Below, piece by piece: positions 33,406 to 48,500 of a DNA stretch of 64,000 bases. The first letter of the stretch is position 1. Every line of letters begins with the position of its first letter. This DNA comes from Steromphala cineraria (taxonomy: Eukaryota; Mollusca; Gastropoda; Trochida; Trochidae): the NCBI GenBank assembly GCA_916613615.1, contig OU744727.1, positions 20,716,093 to 20,780,092 of the forward strand, given 5' to 3'. Position numbers and translations under genes: made by a program. The notes under the pieces are model-generated. The model saw nothing but the letters and a program-made list of their open reading frames with translations. It was not told the DNA's origin and ran no database searches.

Positions 33406-36400
33406 TTAATTAGTACTTTAGAATTTTGTTTGCTTAGTGAAGTATTTATTAATTCAATAAATAGTATGTTCTTCAGAAACTGAACTTAAGCGTAAATTCT
33501 TTTGAACATTCCCTTCATGTCTTCATTTTCACTATCAACGAAGAGTTTTTATACCTTTATTAAATCATTTTGATATTTTCATAAATTCCGTTAAAACAAA
33601 ATCAACCCTGAGGACAATTGACATGTCAATATTGCCTGCTGTGCTACAACCCAACCCAGGTGTCTGATAAGTGTAGTATCATATCGATGACTTAAAGACG
33701 ACATGTGTGCGTGATGTATCTGTGACCAACCATAATCGATGCGAGATAATTGGATGAGCTGGAAGTAAGACATTGGCTTCTGGTGGGTATTTTATACCCC
33801 GCGCGGTACCCTTACAAATTACCACTTGTCACGACAAATGTTGACTTGATAATTACACTTGTTGATTTCAAAATTTTGTTTACCCTTTTGAACAGTATTA
33901 TTATAGTTATACAGCATTTAGCCTTCAATTTGTAGATGAATATTATTGTTTTGATTAGCAATCTCTTACTATTTAGATGAAATAGCAATGTTTTAAAAGT
34001 TATTTTAGCTTTCTATACTAATTAGTGGTGGTGGTGGATTTTGCTTTGATTTGAGTCCTGCATGAAAATGGCATGCAACTTATGTACTAATGTAAAAAAT
34101 CATGGTGTCATCATCTTTTAGATGTCAAATTGAAAAGTAAATTTATCGCAGAGATTATATTTTTTTCTGTAAAAAAAGTGTTTATATTAGCACACGCAAG
34201 CAAACAAACTGTTATTTACAAAAAGGATGTGGTATTTTCTTAAATGTTTAAAAAACTTTAGATTTCTTGGGATTGCATTATTCAGAAGACTATGATGGTG
34301 TCGTAATTTATTCTAGGGTATATGGGTTCCCTAGCCGCATATATCATTATACGAGTTCCCCACTGTTGTCATTCCAGTTGTTATTACGACCTTTTTTGTG
34401 TGAAATTATGATGATTGCATACACAAAAATGTAGGTTATTCAAATCAATGTTTACTTTTCAAATATAAGAATTATATTTCTATTCAAATAAATAGTAAAC
34501 TGTAAAACTTCCTGTAGATATTAATCATTAAGATAATTGTGGAAACTTAATAAGAGGAATAACAATGTAGCATATAGAAACGAATCAAACTTGCATTGGA
34601 TAAATGATCGTAATGAAATGTTGTCTTTAAGAATAGTGTATTTTGGAATGTCAATACAGTGAGCAATGTTTACATAATCTACATGATAAGATAGTCAAGC
34701 GATCAAGATTTACAGCTCTGTGTGCTAGGATATCATCAAGTACTGCTATCGTCTCCACAGTAAAACTCTTACCTCCTTGTTGGTTTGACTGATCAGCATT
34801 GTAAATTCGTTTTGTAGTTTCTGTGATATATGTTTCTAAAATAAAATATAATCGGTGAAGTGTCGAATTTGGTTTATAATAGTGATATTTAAATTGAATC
34901 GTTTATGCTTTTTATTAGTTTTTGACTTTTACATGTTACATGATTATAACAACCGTTAACTTTATTCTAAGCTAAACTCTTAATGATAATTAAAGAACAG
35001 TTTCTTGCTAAGATCCGCTCCAAAACCAACTTTCAAACCCTTTTGCACTCTTAACTAGGTGATGTAAATGTATATATTATATGTCATTTATTTACTTTTG
35101 TGTGTTTTTCTCGTTTAGAGTCTCTCATAAATCTGTAAATATTAGCTCAACATATCTCATATTTATAAGAGTCCCATTCATACTTCAACTCACTATCTGA
35201 CCTCCTTCTTGAAACATACACAAACCATGTTTCTTCAGCAGATGCCATTGCAGAAATTCTATAACAACAACTAAGTTTCTTATGGGAGCGACGTATGATT
35301 TTGTAAGGATGAATTATGACAACAACAACAACAAAAAAAGTTAAAGATTCCTTCAAATCTGTTATAGGAATGGTATGACTGTAGTGGCATATATAAACAT
35401 ATCATTCGTTCACGTAGATATCTTAAAACAATTGTCCTCCTGTTTAAGTTATTCAGAAATTAAATATATCATTTGTTAACCAACTTGACCATTAAAGCTT
35501 TGATTATCAAAACCTATTATCCATTACATAATGATCGTGTGAAGGATGAAACTTATTGCTAAAGAAGCGTCAATCGTGATTTATTGAAAATCTATTCATT
35601 GCATTGTAATCTTCATTTCAGCCATTGAACTCATCCTTGTTTTTAACTGTTCTTTTGTATTTTATCATATTGACATTGTATACGTATTAAACACGTGACA
35701 TGCAAATATTTATATATAAGTTGTAGTTAACTTAAAATTAAGGGATTACAAAGCTATTTTTGAATAACTCTTATCTGTCAGCATCGCTAAAATTTGTTTT
35801 ATGAGATCAAACTACTAAATTAGATTTAAACCAATATCAAATAACAGTTAAACACTATTTATAAGGAATATTTCGTTGTTATTATATTTCGCTAACATAT
35901 CATACCACAGTCGGGTTGATAAATATAATTATATAACCCCTACTGGTGAAATAAACATGGATGTTTTGCTTCATTCAGTATTCGTTCAAAGATACAAAAT
36001 GTAAATTAAACAAGGAAAGCAGAATCTGAAGGACTACTTATCAATTGAAGCCTATTCGCACCTCTCAACAACCAATGTCAATATACGTCCCTCTTTGTAC
36101 GTAACACAGGTGACAGCTAATAAGGTAGATATATATCACTAGTGACACACCTACAGGGGCTGATATGTGACAACCAGTTAAGGGTGGTTAATGTGTTTCC
36201 AACGTGTTCGACTCTTGAGCATTGCAAGCATTACGTGCTAATTGACTGATAAGATAGCTAATTTGACATTAACTAAGCATTTGATGAATTATTTTCGTAT
36301 GGAAACACAGGTAGATAAGTATCTAAGTAAAAGATACTTTATGCTGTGTGGTCCCATTATTGATGTTTTAGTTTGTGTAATCAACTGTTCTAAATACTAA

Positions 36401-39300
36401 CAACACAATAATAGTTGCGTGTTGTTCTGATTCGTTGAACATGGGGCAATTTTTTGTACAAACCCTGAACACAACTTTGAAGACGTCAATGCATACATTA
36501 TTCTGCATCGAAACATCTTCTTTCATTATAACTTGATTATACTTCATTTTACCTTATTTCTTAAATGTATTTGGTGTGATTTTTAATAAATCAACAACTT
36601 CATTTTCTCAGTGTGTCACGCCTTGGAATAAAATGCAACATTTGTATAACAAAAATTTAAATAGCAACATATCACCTTTTTTCAAAAACAATATATGGCA
36701 TCAACGTTTACAGACTTTATCTTTTGTTTTTGTGGCTCTCCATCATGTGATGAGGGGTTTGAAAATACCAATTTTAATCCCGTGATGACATTGCATTTAT
36801 CTCTATCCAAATTTGTAGCGGTATTATCTCACCAGGTGTCATGTACATCTCAATGTGGACAATGTGACGTCACATACGTCAAGTAGACATCTGAATGGTA
36901 AAAATAAAAAAGGTCTTCAACGAATGAAATTTTCATTACATGACACAAAATTAACGAATTTGATTGAAGTTTTCAGCTTACTCGACGTAATATTAAAAAT
37001 TTAAGTAACCTTTCATACAACAATGACTTATGACAGCTTCTAAAAGTGTTTCCAAACATAAAGCAAAAGAACTCAACAAAGAATAAATAATTCACATATC
37101 AGAATACGATATCTCCTTCCTTATTGCAATACTTATATATATGAAATATACAACGTCGTAAGTTTACGAATAGGCAGCCCTTCGAAAATGTATGAATTAT
37201 GACAAGGTATTGAAATAGTTTCAGAATAGACAGCCTTCGGAAAGGTATGAATTATGACAACTTATTGAAGTAGATTCTGAAAACGAAACACATTGTCACA
37301 ATGGATGAAATACTACACAGCTGCAAGGTGTGTCGCCATTAAGTACTATATTATAAAATCTGTCATGTTTGACTTTGCTAGGCGTTACAACTGACATATG
37401 GCAAAATACCATAAATGATTAAACTCTATGTTCATTCGCGTACGTGCAGGGGAAATACACGTGCTATATTGCAATATATTTATTTGATTTTGTTAGATCT
37501 TAAATATTCCTATATGGATTTGGGTTGTCAAATATAAATGAAATTATCAAACTTTCCTGTATAAGGTCGAATGGATTTCTTCAAAATTACTTACTTTATT
37601 TTTTTCACGTTATCAACTTCTTGTATACGAAGCCTGAATAGATATTTAAACTACGGAGTAATTTGTGCATGAACATTGGTCTTACAATAAATCCAATCTT
37701 GAAGACTGATACTTCGCTCATGGCAGGACTTTGTCGTTTTAATCTATAAGTTTTAGTCTTATTTCATGCAAGTTTGATAATATTTGAACCATCAAGTTAG
37801 CTCATTTCAAAGTTCCAACATCCCATGCAATGATCACATTCTATTAACTTGAAGTCTCAAAATGTTGATGCAAATTTCTGAAAGGATTCATCATTGAATC
37901 GCTCTTTCACTAAGTTTTATTTTAATAAAATTGATAAATATAAGATTTTCCTTCTTATAATTCCCTACACTTCTGAATTTGTATTGGCATGAGGCAACTT
38001 CATGTTCCGTTAATACCTGTAGCCCTCTTTATGTATTGAAGGTTGGGCGGTTTTGGTCGTTACACCTCCAGATACAATGACATAGGGGTAAGGCTATACC
38101 TTTGTCGGGGTATGAAAATCTGTAACTTTCGATTGAAAAGAGAGACAACGTTCAAGTAAACTGTATAATCTCGTCATATGCGAGTCCTGTCTCCATATTT
38201 TTATCCATTTGTCTGCCTTGGCTTGGTCTTCATTCTTTTAGTCTAGATAAACAAATGGTCCAAAACGCTAACATCAAGAGGGATACATTTCTTAATATAT
38301 ATGAATACTGTAGACGCGATTGTAATCTAGTCCAAAGGCTGATGCAAATTTCCCTGTAGAAACTAATGCTTTCCCAAAATTTCAAATCTAACAAGAATCG
38401 ATAAACGCAATAGCAATATATTTATTTAAGCCTTGCACAAATTATTATCTACAATTCGATGAATGGTGATTACCTCCAATACCATACAAAATCTATTTGA
38501 ATAATTGATTAAGACATCAGCCTGTCAACGGTGGTCGACTCTTTCCTCTCGTAACCTGCAAATTATGAGAGCCATAACACTAGTGAAGCAGTTAATTCCA
38601 CTAACAATAAGATAGGCGGTAAGCTATCCCCCTGTCAGAGGCCTACTACAAACCTAGTTCTGATTTGACAAACAGATATATTGGGGCATTGTTATTGATC
38701 TCAAGACTAGATTGTGTTGATTGTTTTCTTACTCAGATGACACTTTGGGTTTATAAGCTGAAAATCAATAACTTGGTATTTAATAAACATACTATGGGGA
38801 TTTTCCTCACACTTCATCTCAATATTAAAGCAGAAGAATAGAACTTGAAACTGAAATCTTATAACATGTAGCATTTGATTTTTTGTTTTTGGAATTATGT
38901 TTGCATTATTGCTTGCAGTTATCTACATATACTGCTGTACATGCTATGCAAACTGCCAATTAAAAAAAAGATTTAACATTATTTGATAAAGTTAATGAGA
39001 GATTGGTGACAATCTATTGTACGATTTTCGTTATGTTAAATTGGTGTAATAACTAAACAATTGAAGATTCATTTCTAAGATACGCAAATTAAACTAAATT
39101 TGTTAAAAATAAATACATTACCATGAGAGTTAATAAATGATTCATTACAAAATTATTCTGAATAAGAATGTTGGAAATAAACGTAGATGCATAATACAAA
39201 ATTAAAAATATATTCCCATCATTTACACGATCTTATGGTTAACGACATTGAAAAAGACAACGTGGGATCAGAATGAATTGACAGCGGTGTCAAACAGAGC
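33406..39300. other. 5.9 kb intergenic, no gene seen
   Basis: AT-rich throughout. A 55-bp unit beginning GAATAGGCAGCCCTTCG is duplicated once at 37168-37278. No exon-like frame with splice sites, no transposon ends recognised. Confidence 0.5.
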
Positions 39301-39332
39301 AAATTTATGATTACTTCCCTTTGTAAACGAAG

Positions 39333-39344
39333 TGCGCCTGCGCA
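39333..39344 (+). promoter_or_regulatory. NRF1-type motif upstream of CCDC158
   Basis: TGCGCCTGCGCA, close to the palindromic NRF1 consensus GCGCMTGCGC, lies 157 bp upstream of the CCDC158 start codon in the only locally GC-rich patch of the region. A promoter here is an inference; no TATA box is seen. Confidence 0.4.
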
Positions 39345-39500
39345 AGCGGAAACCCCGCTTTATACAAAACAAACGAATGCCGAGATATTTATCGAGGAGT
39401 TTGACCTCTCTTACAAGAAATTTTATCAATATGATCGACAATGACGATTTCTAAGGGATTAATCCATATTTTGTGTCGATATTGCTACTCATGATCTTTC

Positions 39501-42500
39501 ATGGATACCATGAATTCGTCGTTTACAACCGTTCAAACCGTGAACCACAATCCCCCTGTGGGAGGAACTGATGTGAATTCGTCTGCAACGAGTGCTGGAA
39601 TGAACCATGGTAGCGTTACAGACATGTCTGCGGGTTCGTCTATGGCTGCAAGTTGCAGACAAAGCAGCAAAGAATTCTCCGAACAGATAAAAAGGCTTGA
39701 GATGGAAGGACATAAACTCCGGGAAGTGACATTAGCAAGTTTGGCAGGTAATGTTGAGAGGCGTGAATAGGCATGTCAAGTGAAATCCGCCAAGTTTGAA
39801 ATTGAAACTTGTCCCTGTCATTCGTGATTGCATGCAAATCTATCATCATTCGGCTATATTTCATATCATGACATATCTGATAGATATTGATTATGGTTAA
39901 TTGGGGATTGTATGAGTATCAATTACTCAACAAATTAGAATGTCGATTGTTGTTGACATCTTGAACTGTCAACACTCAAAACTTTTGCAAAAGTTTGACT
40001 TCTGTTTTTTTATTTTAGAAGCTGAAAAATAGACTTTGATAGTTTCAATTGGATGTATTGTATTTCATAAAACAGAGACAAACAAGAAACAATTATTATA
40101 TCACTAATTGTCAAAACTGAGAGATCATGATAAACAAATAGAATTGATTGTTAAAATTTCTTTTTTGCCAAAAATTAAAAATATGTTTTTGAATAGTGAA
40201 TAGAAATGTATAAAAGACATCATCTTTGTCCATTATTTAGTTGTCATGCATGCATTTTTTTCTTTATTATTGTCATTTCAACTTCTTAAACCAAATTATT
40301 TCCAGGAAACGTAAAGATAGTGTTGACTTAATATAACAGTTATTTGTTTCAAAGATGGCATAATATACACTCATGTGCCATATTAAAGTTCACAGTGACG
40401 TAATTCCCATAGACTTACATGTTATGTAGGTGTTGCGAGAATAATTTTCATAAATTAATTTCTTGTCGATTGGTTGCGAATTTTTACCAACATTTCCTAA
40501 ATATTCTCTGCTACATACTCATAATTTTCATTAAAATGTCAGAATAGTAGTATGGAAACTGCAATTGATAAATGAAGAAAAAGCAAAAATGCAACACACC
40601 TGTAATGTTTAACATGGCCGTCAATGGAATCACACGTTGCACATACACTATTAAAAGGTATCATTCTAAAACTGATCAACTTGTAGATGAAATTTAATTA
40701 CGTACATGTAGCTGACATGAATTTAAACCTATCTGCAAAATAGGACTGTAAGGGAATGTTTACTTAATTTATGAATTTTTTTCTCGCAACACCTACATAA
40801 CATGTAAGTCTATGGGAAATACGGCACTGTGAACTTTAATATGGCACATGAGTGTAGATGGCAAGTATCCTGTAGTCTTTCCAAAAGGTATGCATATGAA
40901 TGGTGTTTATCCTGGAAAAAATTCATACAACAGCATAACCAAATTCAACACTAGAATCTTTAGAATCACTGTGACACTGGGATTAAGTGGGATAATTTAA
41001 CATTGCTAGAGGTCCTAAGCCTCAGATCAAGTAGAAGTAATCTGGATTAACGGATATAAAGTGTTTTTGTGGATGTTTAATCATATCATAACACCTCGGG
41101 ACGTTTCTCACATTTTCTTGCCTTCATGGTGATTATTCACAAGATCAGAAAACACATAACATTACATTTATGAATTTTATATCTAAACAGGTAGATCAGC
41201 TTGAAAATTTCTTAATCCCTCCTCTAACACCAGTCAATAGAAAGCATATAAAAAGATGGCTTATGTGTGGCTTGTTATAATGTTATGACATGGCAATAAC
41301 CATATTATGAATAGGTTCTTATTTTGATGTCAACTTATATGAAGATACCAGTGTTAAAAATATAGCCTGTCCACCAGTCCTTAAACTGGCTACTTTTTGC
41401 CAGGACTGGTTACCTTTTGGTCAGGACTGGTAACTTTTCACAAAATTTCTTTATTTTCCCCTAAGGAATTGACCAATCAATTTTCAGGACAGGCTAGGTT
41501 TCCAATCTATTTTATACACTGAAGATACTTGTTTGTCTGGTTGGTCTTGATCAAAATTCAAATTCAAATCTAATGTGAAGATGTAGTTCTCATTTGGTCA
41601 CAAGCTACCTTTAAATATTTCAAAAAGAAAATAAATCTATATTATTTTACACATAATTAACCTTAAGCAAAAGAAAACTTGTTAAAATTTTGTCCATGCA
41701 TTCATCCAACAATATTTATCCGAATTAATGAAGTAATATGGTATCTAATTTTAACTATTGTGTAATGACACTGTCACATCTGTTAATCTATTAAAATCAA
41801 ATCTCTGGATTATTGAAACCATTCTCATATGAAGTAATGAATGTTTTGTCACCGATAAGAAACATTAATTTGTTGGAAATGCCAAATTTTGTCATTTTCA
41901 AAAATTGTCAATGTTATCAAAATAAGTGTCAATGACATTTCAAGCTTATTTGCAAGGGGGAGAGAAGGAGAGGGTGGTGGGGGGAATTGTAGAGGTCGGA
42001 TATCCCTTGGGGTAATATCTGCCATGCAATCAGCATCCACCACTTCAAAATCAAAACTGAATTTTTTTACTGCATAAAGTTTACTAATTTAGTAATTTAT
42101 GAAAATTAGATAATCAATACTTTTCATGATATTGTAAGAAATGCTTGATTTACATAAGTACACCCAGTGATCAATCTACAAATAAGACCTGCTGAGCCCA
42201 GAGACTCACAACACAAATTTTTATGAATCCAAGCAGAATTAAATGAGTGCTTGCCTTGAGTACTGTAGGCAATTGATTCGAAGAAAAAAAACCTTTGAAT
42301 CTCACAGCTTAAATTCAGCTTGGGCCTTTCTGAATGTTATGAGTATTTGATGCAGGATTAGGGGTAAATTATCACTGTACATCGGGCACCTAATTTAATG
42401 TCATTCATATTTGATGAGCAGCAAACATTGTTTTCCCTCAAATCAAGCATGAAATTAAGTAGATTAGTCGAGTTCTAGTTGTGTCAAGTGTGGATCTCAG

Positions 42501-45500
42501 CATGTGCTTATAGGAGGCGGAGCGTCTCCCCAAATAATGTGTATCTATAGAGTTATTAATCTTGTTAATCTGTGTACCAACATACCTACCACTCTTCTCC
42601 TGTTGATAATAGACACGCTTCTTTTTAACCCTTATACTGCCAAGCCTGATTCATAGTACACAGTATAATTTATCTTTTTCTTTAGGAAAATATTGCCTTT
42701 CATATGCCTGCATGTCAAACTGAATCAAGGGATTCAGATGGAACTGCCTGATGTCTTGATTCAGTAAACCTTAGAAGACAGATCTCAACTACCTCTGTAA
42801 TAAAGGGAGTTTGAATTCTTGTAAATTTGCCATTCAAATTTTTTTGTCACATATATTGATTCAGCAAGTCATTTTTCTTTGAGACACAAGTTGAGATAAT
42901 CAATAAAGAACGCCTTTGCCTCCAAATATATGTAAATTTACTTTGAATGGTTAAGGTTTGTGGAACTATGCATCAAATAATAAGTGTTATGACAATGAGG
43001 GTTATAGGGTTAATGCACAAGTAAAATCCAGAAGCATGAAGCAACAAGACTGTATACTTGAAATAAATTGCAGGAAAAATTGACAGGTACTTGAGGATAA
43101 AGATTGTCCTGTGTTCTGCACAGTAGGATAAGTGACTGTAGGCTGAGAGGTTCACACCTTGTCTCTGCTGTTACCACTGTAATCTGCTCTGTTTGTGGAA
43201 ACCATTGTTGAAAATGAACATTAATTTTGGTCTCAAAGGAATATAGTGAATGCAGTCAAAATTTTATGAGGATTGTTGTCAAGATTAAGGGGGAAATGTG
43301 ATTAAAATATGATTATTAATTTTGTTGTCAAGATCAGTCTAGGTATAACTGTATGGTCATTTGTGTAAAGATCATTGTGATATATATATAATTATAATCA
43401 TATTTTGTAAAATTTATTATGATACATGATAATTGGTATAGAGGTCAAGTTGAGATTGCATTCACAGCAGTACCAGTATGATTATGGGTTGTTGTGAATG
43501 TTGGAATGGAATTTTATTTAATATATGAAGACAATTTGCTTGATAATATTTCTTTGTTTTGAACTTGTTTCTCTCCTAATATAGATTTTTTTTTCAGGCA
43601 ATGTGAGTTTGGATGGAACAGATAGTGCATTTGAAGTAAGTATAATTTAAGAATAGATAAAAATAAATATATTATGAAATGAATCAATATAGGTCAGATG
43701 AACAGTCCTATTCTGTGTTTGAATTGTCTTTTATCACACTTGTCTCGAATCATGACATACTTTTCAAGCATTCTCTGATCCAAATGTACAACCTGTGTTT
43801 GGTTAAGCATGTTAACACGATAATTGTTGAATTAGGAATAACATAAGATATATTTCCTGAGGCATAAGCAAGCAAAGCGCTTATGAAGGTCTTTGATCTG
43901 ATAATCACAAGAAACCCAGAGTCCTGTAAACTTGATGATATTGAAGCAATGTGGATATGTTAACTTTATGATTGATAAGCAACGTAAAAAGTGACACTTA
44001 TTAAGTTGACCCTAACACTTTTGTTACATTGTAAGTATTATTTGGACAGTTGATCAATGACATGTCAATATTTGTTACTCTCTTGAAAGGTATGTGGATT
44101 AGCTTGGTAGAATATACAAGGATTAGTGGCCGAAACATTCTAATATCTTGACCCGTTGATAAGCAGTGAGAACGTTATATTACTTATTAAGAGTAAGAAA
44201 AGCTGAAAGATATTTTTTTCAGTTCCATACACCTATGATAAATGTTTCAATAAATGACAGTGATTAATTTTTATATTAATAAGTATTGACATGTAATATA
44301 CAAGCTGATCAAATAAAATAGTGTAGGTTTCAATCATGATAGTATGATTAATGAAAATCCACCTTTAACTTGAAAGTATAAATTTTTCCATTAGCAAAAT
44401 TTAAGAAATAAGTTGAAAATGTTCCATTAGTTTAAATCAAGAGGTTTAGTTACTTGGTCTTTAAGAAATACTTCTTTTATACCTTGATATATGCATGTCT
44501 TATTTTATTGTCAAGTGATTGATAAAATGATTTATTTGTCCCTTCATTAGTTCAAACTTAACTTTAAATCTGTGCCTTAACACTCAAAGTGTTTTGGGAG
44601 AAGTATCTTTGGATATAACAACTTGTCCTTGTAATATGATTTCAAGTGTAATGGTACAGGCAAAAAAAAGGATGATTACGGTAATTACAAAATTCAGTAG
44701 GATAACTATAAACTAAAAAACATGTCACCCTGTGAAATTGAAAGAGTACATCGAGATATCATGTGCATTAATACATAGATTATGTTGAAAATAATGGAAC
44801 TCAATCTAAGAAAAAATTCTCATAGTGAACTGTCTGATATTAGGAGTTTGAGAAAAATTACAGTGGTATGATATTTCAAGATATCCAATATCCTTAGCTG
44901 CTACTGTTGTACTAAGTACTAGTAAGTTAGTAGTGCTGGTTATAACTGTTATAATTAGCATGTGTTCTGAAAATTTAAAAAAAACGCCGGTAAAAAGCAC
45001 TATTGATGGCAGAATAAGCTTCTTCAGCTTTAACCGTAGTGGTTTTTGCAAAATAAATAAATAGCCACCGACAAAAGGAATGTCCTCCTTAGGGATCTAG
45101 CATAATTTTGCATTAAAATATTCTGCCTTTGCTCACAATGTGTGGAAGTCAGTCATGCATTCCCAGATCCCTTGTTTTCCTTCTACATTATGGTTACAGT
45201 CATTGCACATACAACCAAGGTTTATTTGAACATGAATTACCCCTTCATCCTGGTCCTCAGTTTCTGTTATTATTGAGTAAATATATCTGATTTCACGCAA
45301 GTTAGAAAAATATAATTTTATTAACTTTGAAGTCATATAATTGCAGATATGAATTCTAAACATCATTTACACTAAAAAATATGTGACATTTATTTGATTT
45401 CAATAAAAATTGTGTGACACCCTTTATTTTGTCTTTTTATTAAGCCTATTATGCAATGCATTTCATTAACAGTCAAGTTTGATCAATTGACACCATTGAC

Positions 45501-48500
45501 ATTGACACAGTGACTCCAACAATTTTCAGAAAGTCTCTTTGACTGATATAAACATGATATTGATCTAATTTATTATTACACATGTACATTCACTTTATTA
45601 GATGTTGAAAATTGTTATAAACTTCTCCTTGCTAGTGTCTGCAAATGCTGCCTTCACTTTAATTACTAGCTGACACGTCATTGAAAAAATCTTCTGGTCC
45701 CCTGTTTTGGGTCAAAAGTAACATGTCTGATTGGTAAAATTCTTTTTAATAGTGTTTTTTTCCTTTAATTTTTTCACGATTTCCTAAAATCTGAATCATC
45801 ATATTTGGACTGTTTCAGACAGGGAAGACAATTCACCCAGGACCTTCTGTTGCAGCACTTATAGATATTAGTGCGGAACAAAAAACCATCTCAGATCTCA
45901 GGTACGGTTCTTCATTTAAGTTTCATTTAAGAATTGATATGTTCTTGTTAAAGTCTTAAAAGGTATCTTCTTGTCCGATGCGGGGCTGACGCAATGCGGA
46001 ACAGGGAACATTGTATTCAGCACTCAAAACCTTCAAATTTGGTCACATCCTACATTGGTGGATCACGCAGACCCCAGTTGCCTTTGGTGACCATGACCTT
46101 TTTTTCAAGTTCACTACAGCACTTTGACCAATTTTGACACTCTTGTTAACGCGATAGCTCATGAACAGTTGCACGCAAAGTCTATATATTAGGTCACAGC
46201 CTACATTGGAGATTATTAAAAGGCAAGTCAGTTTTGGTGACCTTGACCTTGTTTTCACTACTAGGAAGGCAAGATCCAGGCTCAAACTATTCTTGGCCTG
46301 AGTGAAAGTAAATCTCAAGAGAAGTGATTTGGTGATGGTCTCATGCAACAAAATTGTATGCATGATCTGTCTCTTACATTGTCATCTTTTCATTTCATGT
46401 AAAAGATTCTGTTTACATTTTTAGTAACTTATTTATAAGCCAATTTGCAAATCGCTTATGGCTGAAATATTGCCCATCACCAAGCATGGTTATATAACTC
46501 ACTAATCATCAGCCAATTTATTGCCTTCCCTAACCTACTAAGCTTTACTGCAAACTTATGGTTCGAGCACCTTCATCAGTGTCTTCTCATTATATTTGAT
46601 TGAATTATCAAGTTCAAGAATTATGCTTATGAGCAGCAGAGCTGATACAGAAAGCGTAACCTTATGCAGCAAAACCTGAACAAACAGTAGTTGACACTGA
46701 AGCAAGGAACATCTTGTGTGAGAAATGGGCCAATATATTGATGCAGGACCTTGTTGGTCTTCCACAAAACTGACAAGTGACTGACATTGAGAGTGTGGCC
46801 TAGACTCACAAGGAGCTTGATGAAAAGTGTAGTATTGCAGAAAACATTATCCCAAATATAGAATGTAACTCTGCAACTGCTATGTGGATCTGTGTTTGTA
46901 CAGATCTCAGCTGGACCAGCAGAGGAAGGAGACCGACCGTCTGCAGTCCCAGCTTCTAGCAGACCTTCCTCCCAGTCACAGCTTCACCAGTATCCCCTCC
47001 AGTCCTGGCAAGTCTGCCTTCTCTACTCTACCTGCCAACACAGACAACCTCTCATCTTCAACCAGAAACAGAGCATTTGAGTTTGTTCCACCGTAAGTGT
47101 GTGTCTTTCCATTTCTCACAGTCCTCAATATTTGTATTCCTATCCATTGAACGCTCTTTCTTTAAACACATTGTACTATTCCATGCTAGTCTAGATTTCT
47201 GAAGGAGTAAATCAAATTCATTCTCAAAGGTGTCCTTTCAAATGTTCTTTTAAGACAATGACTAGCCGTAAAGATGTTTATATCTGAAATTGATACATGA
47301 CTCTATAGGTCAACAAAGTTAATGTTTGCCTCCTACTTGTCTATGTTACATGCTATTGATGATGACTCAAGTACTTCTGTTGTGTTATTCCTGCTGAAAA
47401 TAGGGTCAAATGAGTAATTGGATGTTTTTTTCCTTTAACAATATTCTAACATGGACATGTTACTTTGTCTTCCAGGTCTCATTTGGAGCGAGCTCTGAAA
47501 GAATCTCAAGAGCAGGTGTCAGAACTCAGAAAGAGGCTTCAAGAGGTATTGTATGAAAAACAATAATCTTTTTATTTTTCTGCAATTAACAAATTTACTC
47601 AACAATGAATTTTCAACTTTATTTATTGTTTTTTCTTGGATTGGCTTAAATGAGTTTTCTTTCTTATCAATCCAGAGTCCTAACACTTGAGGACTTGATT
47701 TACAAGTGTAGCTTTTCTCTAAAGCATATTCAATATTTTCAGTCTATATGCCTTACAGTATTCACATCTTAGATTTACAAAACTTTGATATCCTATGACT
47801 TTGTGAAAATTGAGCATATTGAAATGTAAGAAATGTGACCCTTACCAGTATTGACAGTAATCTTGAGGTTAAAGCTCTATTTGAGTAAGCATAAGAGATA
47901 TTGACTTCTTATAAGTGATCCTTTTCTGAACATAAGAATGGTTATAAATCCTCAGAACTACTCACCAACTCATACTATATCTGAATTATGTAGTATTTAT
48001 TACAAGATTATCTGTATGGAAGCCTATACTGGTTGTTGACCTTGTGATGCCAATTATTAGGCCCTGAACAATATTTTAATAAAATTTGACCACGTTCACC
48101 TTTCTGCCAGACTAAGTACTTATCCTGGAGCCATTTTGATTCTCCTCAAACAAACAGAACAATAATTCTCAAGTCAAAAGGTACTTAAGCCCCTGAGGGC
48201 GTTCACATTTTTTACTCAAATTCTCTTTTCGGTATCAAGTAGCTTGGTGATAGATCCAATATCTATTAAGTCAAAATCAATTCAGAGGACATCTATATCC
48301 CAAAGTTTATGATGTCATGCTATGGTTATGGTATGTCGTTTGCTTGATATTTGAGTCTTATTGCTCTATTTGCCAATCGACTTTGAAGTGTTTACCGAAG
48401 ATAACACAAACTTTGTCCTGGTATTGTTTCCATGTGACACTAAAGGAGGGATTATGACAAAACAATATGATGGTAACTAAAGAAAGGTCAGAATTTATTG

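Larger units (their letters stand above)
39748..43597. other. CCDC158 intron 1
   Basis: Holds the MITEs at 40368 and 41365. A GA-rich GGGGGAGAGAAGGAGAGGGT run lies at 41955. No other exon recognised. Confidence 0.6.
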
